NCBI RefSeq assembly: GCF_002050515.1
Contig: NZ_LTAY01000029.1
Location: 1-39,711, forward strand
Length of the DNA stretch: 39,711 nucleotides
Source: Clostridium thermobutyricum DSM 4928
GTDB taxonomy: Bacteria > Bacillota > Clostridia > Clostridiales > Clostridiaceae
Direction: 5' to 3'
A program made the position numbers and the translations under genes. The stretch's first letter is position 1. Each line of letters begins with the position of its first letter. The notes under the pieces are model-generated. The model made no database searches, was not told the origin of the DNA, and saw only the letters and a list, made by a program, of their open reading frames with translations. This document shows, one piece after another, positions 16,636-23,998 of this stretch.

Positions 16636-16656
16636 TTAATATTTTCTTAATATTTT
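16636..16656 (-). promoter_or_regulatory. Direct repeat upstream of the response regulator
   Basis: The 10-mer TTAATATTTT (plus strand) occurs at 16636-16645 and again at 16647-16656, an 11-bp period. That spacing is typical of tandem sites for OmpR-family dimers. It lies about 65 nt before the regulator start; the role is inferred and the low complexity argues for caution. Confidence 0.35.
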
Positions 16657-16695
16657 ATACACACATTGTATCATTATTTTATTTCTATACAAAAT

Positions 16696-16733
16696 AAAAA
16701 GACCTTTTTATTTATAAAAAAGTCTTTTTATCT
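16696..16733 (-). terminator. Terminator of ddl
   Basis: AAAAAGAC-type arms (16696-16708 and 16717-16729) pair with one G-U, 19 nt past the ddl stop. A T-rich tail follows on the minus strand. Confidence 0.7.
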
Positions 16734-16747
16734 ACAAATTTAATTTT

Positions 16748-17659
16748 TTATCTTTTTTCATTTAAAGATTCTTCTATTATTTTATCTACCAAATCTGAAT
16801 AACTCATATTTAATCCTAATGCACTTTTAGGGAAAAGACTATTTTCAGTCATTCCAGGCAATGTATTAACTTCTAAAATATATGGAACTTTTTCCTTTGT
16901 AACAATAAAGTCAACTCTTGCATATACAGAACATTTTAAAGCTTTATATGTCTTTAGTGCCATATCTTCAACTTCATTTTTCAACTCTTCATCTAATTGA
17001 ACTATATATTCTTTAGCTCCTCCATCATTATATTTTGATTCAAAATCAAAAAATTCTGATGTAGGCTCTATTGCTAATATAGGATAAACTTTATCTCTAA
17101 TTATCGGACAAGTTATTTCTTCACCTTTTATAAACTCTTCAATCATAACTTCTGTATCTACTTTAAATCCTTCTTCAACTGCTTTTAAAACTTCTTCTTT
17201 TCTTTTAATAAAATAAGTTGCTACACTTGAACCTCCATGAGTTGGCTTTATAAATACAGGATATCCTAATTCCTCTATCTTTTTATAATCTAACTCCTCT
17301 ATTGATTTTAAATTTATCCATTTAGCTGTTCTTATTCCTTCTGCTTTTAAAAGACTTTTTGTCATATCTTTATCCATACATGCAGCACTACTTAAAGGTC
17401 CACAACCTGAATATGGTATTCCAATTGCTTGTAAAACTGCTTGAACAGTTCCATCTTCCCCAAATTGACCATGTAATGCTAATAGTGCAAAATCAATATT
17501 TTCTTTTTTTACTTTTGTTATTATATCTTCTTTTTCATCTATAATAATTTTAACTACATCATATTTTTCTTTATTTATATTTTTAAATATTGATTCTCCA
17601 CTTTTTATAGATATTTCCCTTTCTGAAGAAATTCCTCCCATTATAATTCCTATTTTCAT
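16748..17659 (-). CDS. ddl: D-alanine--D-alanine ligase
   Basis: An ATP-grasp ligase that makes the D-Ala-D-Ala dipeptide for peptidoglycan. The 303 aa are the short Ddl form. Visible parts are the N-terminal MGGISSEREIS, ALHGQFGEDG near 65, the ATP-binding IKPTHGGSSV near 140, EFIKGEEITC near 178, the loop Lys209-Tyr210 in FESKY and the metal-binding ILEVNTLPGMTENSL. The Tyr in KY matches normal D-Ala-D-Ala enzymes; the Phe seen there in D-Ala-D-Lac ligases is absent. A GGGGG site precedes the ATG. It has its own terminator and lies just upstream of the VanRS-like pair. Confidence 0.95.
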   Translation of the reverse strand: MKIGIIMGGISSEREISIKSGESIFKNINKEKYDVVKIIIDEKEDIITKVKKENIDFALLALHGQFGEDGTVQAVLQAIGIPYSGCGPLSSAACMDKDMTKSLLKAEGIRTAKWINLKSIEELDYKKIEELGYPVFIKPTHGGSSVATYFIKRKEEVLKAVEEGFKVDTEVMIEEFIKGEEITCPIIRDKVYPILAIEPTSEFFDFESKYNDGGAKEYIVQLDEELKNEVEDMALKTYKALKCSVYARVDFIVTKEKVPYILEVNTLPGMTENSLFPKSALGLNMSYSDLVDKIIEESLNEKR

Positions 17660-17826
17660 ACTTTTTAATCCCCCATTATATCATCAAGTAAATATTTATC
17701 ATTATATCATTTTATTCATTTAAAATACATATTTGTTATTTTTTTCTTTTTTATTTAAATATTTTTTTTAAATTAAAACTTATATTTTATAACAATTATT
17801 ATTTATTTAAACTATAATATAAGTGG

Positions 17827-17860
17827 TATAATTATTTTTTAACTATATTTACAAAGGAGA
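17827..17860 (+). promoter_or_regulatory. Extended -10 promoter and ribosome site of the DMT exporter gene
   Basis: TGG-TATAAT (17827-17832) is an extended -10 on plus. AAAGGAGA (17853-17860) is the ribosome site 6 nt before the ATG. No good -35 is visible. The rest of the 17660-17866 spacer, between divergent genes, is AT-rich with no further gene. Confidence 0.55.
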
Positions 17861-17866
17861 TACTTT

Positions 17867-18760
17867 ATGAAAAATAAAAACAAAGCAATAATACTTATGA
17901 TAATTTCAGCTCTTTCATTTGCAGCTATGTCAACTTTTGTTAAGCTTGCTGGAAATAATATTCCATCTGTAGAAAAAAGCTTTTTTAGAAATTTAGTAAG
18001 TTGTGCTGTCGCATTCTATTTAATTAGGAAAAGTGGCGACAGATTATTTGGTAAAAGCGAAAATAGAAAATATTTAATTCTTAGAGCTTTATTTGGTACT
18101 TTAGGAATAATAGCAAATTATTATGCTATAGACAGACTTATACTTTCTGATGCTAATATGTTAAATAATCTTTCACCTTTCTTTGTTGTAATATTTTCTT
18201 TCTTATTCTTAAAAGAAAAAATAACAAAGAAACAGATAATAATTTTATGTGTTGCATTTTTCGGAAGTTTATTTATTATAAGACCTACTTTTAGTCTTAC
18301 TGTAATACCTGCTCTTGTAGGAGTTGCTTCTGCTTTATGTGCTGGAGCTGCATATACTTTTGTTAGATATTTAGGCGGACGTGAAAATGGACCTACTATT
18401 GTATTTTTCTTTTCATTCTTCTCAATAGTAGCAACTGCTCCATTTGTTATTGCAGATTTTAAGCCTTTTACTCCTATAGAATTATTTTATTTACTTATGG
18501 CAGGAGTAGTTGCTTCAGTAGGACAATTTGCATTAACAGCTGCATATAAATATGCTCCTGCTAAAGAAATTTCAATATACAATTATTCACAAATAATATT
18601 CACAGCACTTATTGGTTTCTTATTATTTAGTCAAGTACCTGATATTTGGAGTATTATAGGATATATTATTGTACTTGGTGCATCTTTCTATATGTTCTTA
18701 TACAATAAAAAACTTGACCAAAATATTGAAGAAAAAAATAAAATTCAAGAATTAAAATAA
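17867..18760 (+). CDS. EamA/DMT-family transporter
   Basis: A polytopic inner-membrane protein, 297 aa, with about ten hydrophobic segments in two EamA repeats (about 8-140 and 155-290). EamA members export amino acids, nucleosides or other metabolites; the substrate here is unknown. Marks are the first-helix segment ISALSFAAMSTFVKLAG, FFRNLVSCAVAF, and FLKEKITKKQIIILCVAFFGSLFI at the end of the first repeat. A short hydrophilic C-terminus follows. It is a single plus-strand gene with its own promoter, convergent with nth and sharing a terminator with it. Confidence 0.88.
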   Translation: MKNKNKAIILMIISALSFAAMSTFVKLAGNNIPSVEKSFFRNLVSCAVAFYLIRKSGDRLFGKSENRKYLILRALFGTLGIIANYYAIDRLILSDANMLNNLSPFFVVIFSFLFLKEKITKKQIIILCVAFFGSLFIIRPTFSLTVIPALVGVASALCAGAAYTFVRYLGGRENGPTIVFFFSFFSIVATAPFVIADFKPFTPIELFYLLMAGVVASVGQFALTAAYKYAPAKEISIYNYSQIIFTALIGFLLFSQVPDIWSIIGYIIVLGASFYMFLYNKKLDQNIEEKNKIQELK

Positions 18761-18800
18761 AAAAATACCACATAGATTTTATCTATGCGGTGTTTTTTTT
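18761..18800. terminator. Bidirectional terminator between the DMT gene and nth
   Basis: ACCACATAGAT (18767-18777), loop TTT, ATCTATGCGGT (18781-18791), with T8 to the right on plus and an A-run (T on minus) to the left. The minus-strand RNA pairs fully with one G-U; the plus has one mismatch. It ends both convergent genes. Confidence 0.85.
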
Positions 18801-19434
18801 ACATATAATCTTTTTTATCTTCCCACTTACAAATAGTATTTAATGGGCATTCAAAACATTTTGGCTTTCTTGCTATACAACATCTTCTTCCATGAAAAAT
18901 TAGAAGATGATGTGTAAGTGACCATTCTTCTTTTGGTAATTCTTTTTGTAATTGTTTTTCAACTTCTAAAACATTATCAGAATCAGCAAGATCTAGCCTA
19001 TTAGAAACTCTAAAAACATGAGTATCTACTGCAATTGAAGGAACTCCAAATGCATTTGATAAAACCACATTTGCAGTCTTTCTGCCTGCTCCTGCAAGAG
19101 AAGTTATTCCTTCCATAGTTTTTGGAACTTCTCCATTAAATTTTTCTTTTAATTGCTTACACATAAGTACTAAATTTTTAGCTTTATTTCTATATAATCC
19201 TATAGATTTTATTCTTTCTTCTATTTGCTCATTAGTTAAAGTTAAAAAACTATCTAAATCTGGATAATCTTTAAATAACGTATCTGTAACTTGGTTAACT
19301 TTAACATCAGTAGTTTGTGCTGAAAGACAAGTTGCTACAAGCAATTGAAATGGAGTTTCATAATTTAACTCACATTTTGCATCTGGGTAAGTTTCCTTTA
19401 AAATTTCTAATATTTTTTTTGTTCTCTTTTTCAT
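18799..19434 (-). CDS. nth: Endonuclease III
   Basis: A DNA glycosylase/AP lyase that removes oxidised pyrimidines in base-excision repair. The 211 aa match E. coli Nth. The helix-hairpin-helix leads to the catalytic Lys119 (GAGRKTANVV) and Asp137 (AVDTHVFRV). The C-terminus has the [4Fe-4S] ligand set C-X6-C-X2-C-X5-C (CIARKPKCFECPLNTIC). An AGAGGTGA site precedes the ATG. It lies 24 nt after plsC and is the last gene before the bidirectional terminator, so it appears to be the distal gene of the cysteine T-box operon. Confidence 0.96.
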   Translation of the reverse strand: MKKRTKKILEILKETYPDAKCELNYETPFQLLVATCLSAQTTDVKVNQVTDTLFKDYPDLDSFLTLTNEQIEERIKSIGLYRNKAKNLVLMCKQLKEKFNGEVPKTMEGITSLAGAGRKTANVVLSNAFGVPSIAVDTHVFRVSNRLDLADSDNVLEVEKQLQKELPKEEWSLTHHLLIFHGRRCCIARKPKCFECPLNTICKWEDKKDYM

Positions 19435-19458
19435 TTATTTCACCTCTAATTCTAAAGG

Positions 19459-20163
19459 CTATTTATAAACTCCTCTATAACTTTCTGGTAAAAGATTTGC
19501 AATAGCTTTCATCATTGTATACATACATCTGTCATCATAGTCATGCTTATCTTCATCTTTTCCTTTTTTATCTAAAATTACTGGGTCTCCAAATTTTACA
19601 GTTACATCTGCATCTTGCCATTTTTCTTCGCCCATATCTTTATTATCACTTATTGGTAATAGTTTCTCAGTACCAGACATTCCTATTGGAATTATAGTAG
19701 CCTTAGTCATTCTTGTTAAAAGAAGTATTCCTTTTTTCCCTTCTATCATGGCACCTGTTCTACTTCTTGTACCTTCTGGGAATATCATTATATTTTCCCC
19801 ATTCTTTAATGTTTTAACCATTTTAGTCATAGCTTCCTTATCAGCTGTATTAGGTTTAATTGGAATATTTTTAACCATTTCCATTCCTATATTAGTTATA
19901 GGATCATCTGATAATTTTTTTCCTGCTATAAAATATGGATCAAAATCCTCTTTTAAAATTTTATTTAAAACTAATCCATCTGAATTACTTAAATGATTGC
20001 ATATAAAAAGTTTTGGTCCTTCAATTTTTTTAATTTTTTCTAAACCTTCAATCTTTAAATTAGCATGTTTTCTTATATATCCATCTGTTATTTTTTTCCC
20101 AAAAAAGACCATTAACCCTGTAGGTAAGCTAGTTATTATTTTTTTAGCAAATGGCGATAACAT
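19459..20163 (-). CDS. plsC: 1-acyl-sn-glycerol-3-phosphate acyltransferase (PlsC type)
   Basis: A membrane-associated acyltransferase that adds the second acyl chain to lysophosphatidic acid in phospholipid synthesis. The 234 aa contain the catalytic HX4D motif (NHLSNSD) near residue 77, the substrate-binding FPEGTRSRTG near 140, and TIIPIGMSGTEKL further on. The N-terminus is mildly hydrophobic. The ATG follows two AGAGG copies, at 3 and 11 nt. It sits 55 nt behind queG and 24 nt before nth. The acceptor is inferred from the family; other PlsC-like lipids are possible. Confidence 0.88.
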   Translation of the reverse strand: MLSPFAKKIITSLPTGLMVFFGKKITDGYIRKHANLKIEGLEKIKKIEGPKLFICNHLSNSDGLVLNKILKEDFDPYFIAGKKLSDDPITNIGMEMVKNIPIKPNTADKEAMTKMVKTLKNGENIMIFPEGTRSRTGAMIEGKKGILLLTRMTKATIIPIGMSGTEKLLPISDNKDMGEEKWQDADVTVKFGDPVILDKKGKDEDKHDYDDRCMYTMMKAIANLLPESYRGVYK

Positions 20164-20218
20164 CTACCTCTACACCTCTTCCTCTGAATTTTCTCCAACT
20201 TTATTATATGATAGAAAT

Positions 20219-21196
20219 TTATAAAAGTCTATCAATGTAACCTTTTATGTATGGTGACTCACTTTTTAAATCTTTTATGTCCTCATGTTTGCATTTTCTT
20301 TTTCTTATTATTGCATTTCTTATTAAAATATTTTTTCCTCTCCAACCACAAGATGTATTTTTAAAACTTTCTTTAAATATTCCATTATTCATATTTATTA
20401 TATTTTCTAAATTTTCTACTTTCATAAAATTTAACGGTTTAAATTCAGGTATTTTACTTTCTTCTACTTCTTCATTATAAATGCATTTCTTTTGACAACT
20501 ATCACATCCAAATATTCTTCCATTTAAAAGACTTATTTCTTTATCTGTTAACTCTTTTTTTTGAGTTAAGTAAGAAACACAAATATTTGTATTTTTTCTA
20601 AACTTATTTATAGACTTTGTAGGGCATTCTTTATAACAAATTTCACAATCTCCACATTCAGAATATTTTAAAAGAGTTTCTAAATCTCTCTCTTCTTTTT
20701 CTACTAATTCTAAATCAGTAATAATTTCCCCTAAAAATACATAAGATCCGTACCTTTTAGTTATAAGCATATTATTTTTCCCTATAAATCCTATTCCAGC
20801 TAAATAAGCAATATACCTTTCAGGTAAAGTATTGCTATCTACTAAAGGTATTGCTTTTCCACCTTTTTCTTCTATAAACTTACATATTTTATCTAAATAT
20901 GTATGTACAACTCTATGATAATCTATTCCCTTTGTGTAAACTGAAAATCCATTTTCTTCTCCATTATCGTAAAAGAAGTAAGGGAAAGCTATAGATATTA
21001 TAGTTTTCCCATCTTCCATATACGTAAAAGGATCTATCCTTTTCTTTATATCCTTTTCTTCAAATTCATTTTCAGCTTTCCATTCTTTTCTTTTCAAAAA
21101 TAAATCTTCAAGCTCTATGAATTTTCTCATTTTCACAAAACCAACTAAATCTAATTTTAATGTTTTACAAAACTCTAAAATTTCTCCTCTATCCAT
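20219..21196 (-). CDS. queG: Epoxyqueuosine reductase
   Basis: It reduces epoxyqueuosine to queuosine in the wobble base of certain tRNAs, using cobalamin and two [4Fe-4S] clusters. The 325 aa show a conserved Asp120 in VDSNTLPERY, cluster ligands C181/C184/C187/C191 (CGDCEICYKECP), C206, and C231/C234/C238 (GCDSCQKKC). It has the short form without the C-terminal HEAT repeats of some homologues. A GGA-type ribosome site precedes the ATG. It is 26 nt after cysE in the cysteine T-box operon, an uncommon context for a tRNA-modification gene. Confidence 0.93.
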   Translation of the reverse strand: MDRGEILEFCKTLKLDLVGFVKMRKFIELEDLFLKRKEWKAENEFEEKDIKKRIDPFTYMEDGKTIISIAFPYFFYDNGEENGFSVYTKGIDYHRVVHTYLDKICKFIEEKGGKAIPLVDSNTLPERYIAYLAGIGFIGKNNMLITKRYGSYVFLGEIITDLELVEKEERDLETLLKYSECGDCEICYKECPTKSINKFRKNTNICVSYLTQKKELTDKEISLLNGRIFGCDSCQKKCIYNEEVEESKIPEFKPLNFMKVENLENIINMNNGIFKESFKNTSCGWRGKNILIRNAIIRKRKCKHEDIKDLKSESPYIKGYIDRLL

Positions 21197-21222
21197 ATTT
21201 TTATCCTTTTCTTTTAAATAAA

Positions 21223-21810
21223 CTATATAATCATATCATTATATATTTTTTTCTTTTTGCCTGTAAAGTCCTCTATCTCAATAATATTATTGTTATTTAC
21301 TTTTTCTATAACTTTTGCAGGTATACCAACTGCTGTTTTATTATCTGCAATATCTTTTAGAACAACAGAATTTGCTCCTATTTTAACGTTATTTCCAATA
21401 TTAATAGGCCCTAAAACTTTAGCTCCACTTCCTATAATAACATTATTTCCAATAGTTGGATGTCTTTTACCTGTATCTTTTCCAGTCCCACCTAAAGTAA
21501 CTCCATGATATATAGTAACGTCATCTCCAACTTCAGCTGTTTCACCAATAACTACTCCCATTCCATGATCTATAAATAATCCTCTTCCTATAGTAGCACC
21601 TGGATGTATTTCAATTCCTGTTAAAAATCTTCCTATTTGTGATATTAACCTTCCTAGAAAAAACCACTTTTTTCTATATAGTTTATTTGAAATTCTATAC
21701 AAAATCATTACATGCACACATGGATATAGAATAAATACTTCTAGCTTACTTCTAGCGGCTGGATCTTCTTTTAAAATTCTATTTAAGCCATATTTTAAAT
21801 TTTTAAACAC
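21223..21810 (-). CDS. cysE: Serine O-acetyltransferase
   Basis: It makes O-acetylserine from serine and acetyl-CoA, the first committed step of cysteine synthesis. The 195-aa short form has the left-handed hexapeptide-repeat helix (about 65-175), with [26 protein letters not shown] and HGVTLGGTG. The start is GTG with AGGAGG 8 nt upstream. It lies 38 nt after cysK, so its product feeds the enzyme encoded before it. The last 20 residues are Lys/Ile-rich. Controlled with cysK by the upstream cysteine T-box. Confidence 0.95.
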   Translation of the reverse strand: MFKNLKYGLNRILKEDPAARSKLEVFILYPCVHVMILYRISNKLYRKKWFFLGRLISQIGRFLTGIEIHPGATIGRGLFIDHGMGVVIGETAEVGDDVTIYHGVTLGGTGKDTGKRHPTIGNNVIIGSGAKVLGPINIGNNVKIGANSVVLKDIADNKTAVGIPAKVIEKVNNNNIIEIEDFTGKKKKIYNDMII

Positions 21811-21848
21811 CGCTTTATCCTCCTGTTAAAATTAGATTTTAAATTTAA

Positions 21849-22757
21849 TTAATCATATAATCCTGTTGATATATATTTTTCTCCTCCATCAGGAGCAATA
21901 ACTAATATTTTTTTACCTTTACCAACTTTCTTAGCTAAGTCTAAAGCAACTTTTATAGCAGCTCCACTTGAAATTCCTACTAATGCACCTTCTTCTATTC
22001 CAAATCTCTTTGCAATATCATATGCATCCTCATCACTTACAGTTCTTACTTCATCTACATATTTTTCTTCATAAATTGAAGGTACAAATCCTGCTCCAAT
22101 TCCTTGAATTTTATGTGGACCTGGTTCTCCTCCACTTAATACTTGTGAATTTTCTGGTTCTACTGCAATAACTTTTAAATTTGGTAACTTATTCTTTAAA
22201 TTTTTAGCTATTCCTGTTATTGTTCCTCCAGTTCCTACTCCAGCTATAAAATAATCTAAATCAGGAATATCTTTATATATTTCTTCAGCAGTTGTTTCAT
22301 AATGCTTTTGAGGATTAGCTACATTTTCAAATTGTTGAGGAATAAAATATCCATCTTTTTTACCAAGTTCATTTGCTTTTTCAATGGCACCTTTCATTCC
22401 TTTTGATCCTTCTGTTAAAATAAGTTCTGCTCCATAAGCTTTAATAAGACTTCTTCTTTCTTGAGACATAGTGTCAGGCATAACTATTATTACTTTATAT
22501 CCTTTTAGTTTTCCAACCATAGCAATTGCTATCCCTGTATTTCCACTAGTAGGCTCAACTATTACTGAACCTTCTTTTAATACCCCTAACTCTTCTGCTT
22601 TTTCAATCATTCCAAGAGCTGCTCTATCTTTTACACTTCCACCTACATTAAATTTTTCTAATTTTACATAAACTTCAGCACTATTTTCATCAGTTAAATT
22701 ACTAACTTTTAATATTGGTGTATTTCCTATCATTTCTATAATGTTATTATAAATCAT
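21849..22757 (-). CDS. cysK: Cysteine synthase A
   Basis: A PLP enzyme that makes cysteine from O-acetylserine and sulfide. The 302 aa have the Schiff-base Lys43 in NVGGSVKDRAA, the substrate loop PTSGNTGIA (about 69-77), and the phosphate-binding GTGGTITG (about 175-182). I start at the ATG at 22757, which gives the family's usual N-terminus and has GGAG 10 nt upstream; an ATG seven codons earlier overlaps that site. First gene of the cysK-cysE-queG-plsC-nth operon, directly behind the T-box terminator. Confidence 0.96.
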   Translation of the reverse strand: MIYNNIIEMIGNTPILKVSNLTDENSAEVYVKLEKFNVGGSVKDRAALGMIEKAEELGVLKEGSVIVEPTSGNTGIAIAMVGKLKGYKVIIVMPDTMSQERRSLIKAYGAELILTEGSKGMKGAIEKANELGKKDGYFIPQQFENVANPQKHYETTAEEIYKDIPDLDYFIAGVGTGGTITGIAKNLKNKLPNLKVIAVEPENSQVLSGGEPGPHKIQGIGAGFVPSIYEEKYVDEVRTVSDEDAYDIAKRFGIEEGALVGISSGAAIKVALDLAKKVGKGKKILVIAPDGGEKYISTGLYD

Positions 22758-22794
22758 TTTCTCATTTCTCCTTTTCAATTAAATTTATTTTTGT

Positions 22795-22835
22795 AAAAAA
22801 AAACTCCATCTCTATAAAACTTATAGAGACGAAGT
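22795..22835 (-). terminator. Regulated terminator of the cysteine T-box
   Basis: 15-nt arms (22803-22817 and 22821-22835) with a 3-nt loop, ending in T9 on the minus strand, about 38 nt before the cysK start. Confidence 0.9.
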
Positions 22836-23060
22836 ATTTTCGCGGTCCCACTCTAATTGAATTAAAAACAATAATTCCACCTTTATTCAAGCACTAACAT
22901 GCTTTATTACTATAACGGGCACTCCCGTAAACTCATACTTCATTTCTGAGTTTAAGCTCCAAAGGGCACTTCATTTAAAATCTAAATAAGGGTTTCCAGC
23001 ATTCCCCTCTCTCTGAAATTCTTCTTTTAAACTACTCTTCTTTTTCTTAGCTTTTAATTC
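22795..23060 (-). promoter_or_regulatory. T-box riboswitch, cysteine-specific
   Basis: The 14-nt T-box AGAGTGGGACCGCG (22841-22854 on minus) lies upstream of a terminator hairpin. Stem I sequence is visible from about 23050, with AGTAG and a GAGAGAGGGG region, and the expected specifier loop has TGC (22966-22968) within GAAGTGCCC. TGC is a Cys codon and the gene behind it is cysK, so uncharged tRNA-Cys should favour the antiterminator. No separate gene lies in this roughly 390-bp gap. Confidence 0.93.
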
Positions 23061-23089
23061 TTACTATTTCGATATGCTTTATATAATTT

Positions 23090-23117
23090 ATTATATTCTT
23101 ATATCATTATTTGTCAA
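23090..23117 (-). promoter_or_regulatory. Promoter of the cysK T-box operon
   Basis: Consensus TTGACA (23112-23117) and TATAAT (23090-23095) with a 16-nt spacer on minus. The predicted start near 23083 is just before T-box stem I. Confidence 0.85.
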
Positions 23118-23147
23118 CATATATTTTTGTAATATCTTTACTAATTT

Positions 23148-23738
23148 TTATTTACCTATTCTTTCTTTTAACATTTTAATAGGTAAAAGCATCATTACTA
23201 TGCTTGTTATTAAAGCTTCAACACCTGTACTTGAATAATTATATAATATTGAATAAACCCAAATATTCATTCCTTTTGGAGCATATTGTGCATAGTATAA
23301 AACTCCTGATAAAGTATTTAAACCTGCTGCTATAAAACCAACTACTATACATCCCAAGAAAATTTTCCATTTTTTATCTGTTCCAAACATTCCTGAAAGT
23401 CCAATTACCATTGTTGATAGTGTATAATCTAATAAAAATTCTGCTGGATTTATTATTCCTCCACCACCAATAATTTTTAAAAACCCAAATATAAGTCCAC
23501 AAGTTAATGCTTCTCTTCTTCCATATATTACTCCTAAAAGCATTACTGGTAACATTGAAAAGAAAGTTATTCCTCCTCCTTGAGGATATTTTATAAAAGG
23601 TATCATATATAGCACAATTGATATTGCTGCAAATAATCCTATTAATACAAGTTTTCTTGTGGTAAACTTCTCCTTTCTTAAATCCCAAAAATATAGTAAT
23701 AAAAGTGCAATTCCTATAACTACAATTGCTATTCCCAT
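23148..23738 (-). CDS. thiT: ECF thiamine transporter substrate-binding subunit ThiT
   Basis: The membrane S-component that binds thiamine and works with the shared ECF energising module (EcfA, EcfA', EcfT), which is not in this window. The 196 aa have about six hydrophobic segments, with an extra N-terminal one (GIAIVVIGIALLLLYFW). The assignment rests on the TPP riboswitch directly upstream and on the hydrophobic pattern and GGGITFFSMLPVMLLG segment of this group. I start at the ATG at 23738 with GGAGG 7 nt before; an ATG six codons upstream overlaps that site. It is a single-gene unit. Confidence 0.88.
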   Translation of the reverse strand: MGIAIVVIGIALLLLYFWDLRKEKFTTRKLVLIGLFAAISIVLYMIPFIKYPQGGGITFFSMLPVMLLGVIYGRREALTCGLIFGFLKIIGGGGIINPAEFLLDYTLSTMVIGLSGMFGTDKKWKIFLGCIVVGFIAAGLNTLSGVLYYAQYAPKGMNIWVYSILYNYSSTGVEALITSIVMMLLPIKMLKERIGK

Positions 23739-23770
23739 GGTATATCCTCCATTCATCTTTTGTTTAATAT

Positions 23771-23803
23771 AAAAAAGCTATATCCTATATGGATATAGCT
23801 TTT
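23771..23803 (-). terminator. Expression-platform terminator of the TPP riboswitch
   Basis: Perfect 13-bp arms (AAAAGCTATATCC and complement, 23773-23785 / 23791-23803) followed by six T on minus, 33 nt before the thiT start. Confidence 0.9.
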
Positions 23804-23836
23804 AAATTTGCATCATAACTCTATAATTTTATATTT

Positions 23837-23917
23837 GCTTCCCTTCGCTGGCATTATCCATACAGGTTCAAGGGTTAATACTTAAAAATATCTCTCAGCC
23901 TAAAAGGCACCCCTAGC
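23837..23917 (-). promoter_or_regulatory. TPP (THI-box) riboswitch
   Basis: The conserved blocks are present in order on minus: GGGGTGCC, GGCTGAGAGAT, ACCCTTGAACCTG, GGATAATGCCAGCG and AAGGGAAGC. TPP binding should favour the terminator that follows and shut off thiT. Confidence 0.96.
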
Positions 23918-23943
23918 TTATTTAATTTATTTCATTATCTAAA

Positions 23944-23971
23944 ATTATATTCTTATAAATTCAATTGTCAA
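23944..23971 (-). promoter_or_regulatory. Promoter of the TPP-riboswitch thiT unit
   Basis: TTGACA (23966-23971) and TATAAT (23944-23949), 16-nt spacer, on minus. The bases before the -10 (ATAAGAATATAAT) are the same as in the T-box promoter. Confidence 0.85.
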
Positions 23972-23998
23972 CAATATATATTTTTATTAACTAATTCA

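Noticed and set aside
11577..17659. Vancomycin-resistance cluster suggested by VanW, VanRS-like genes and ddl
   Set aside because: No vanH, vanX, vanY or second ligase is present, and the ligase has Lys209-Tyr210 as in ordinary D-Ala-D-Ala enzymes instead of the Phe of D-Ala-D-Lac ligases.
23374..23688. Second open frame of 104 codons inside thiT on the same strand
   Set aside because: It is an alternate frame of a conserved gene, Asn/Arg/Trp-rich with no domain and no ribosome site.
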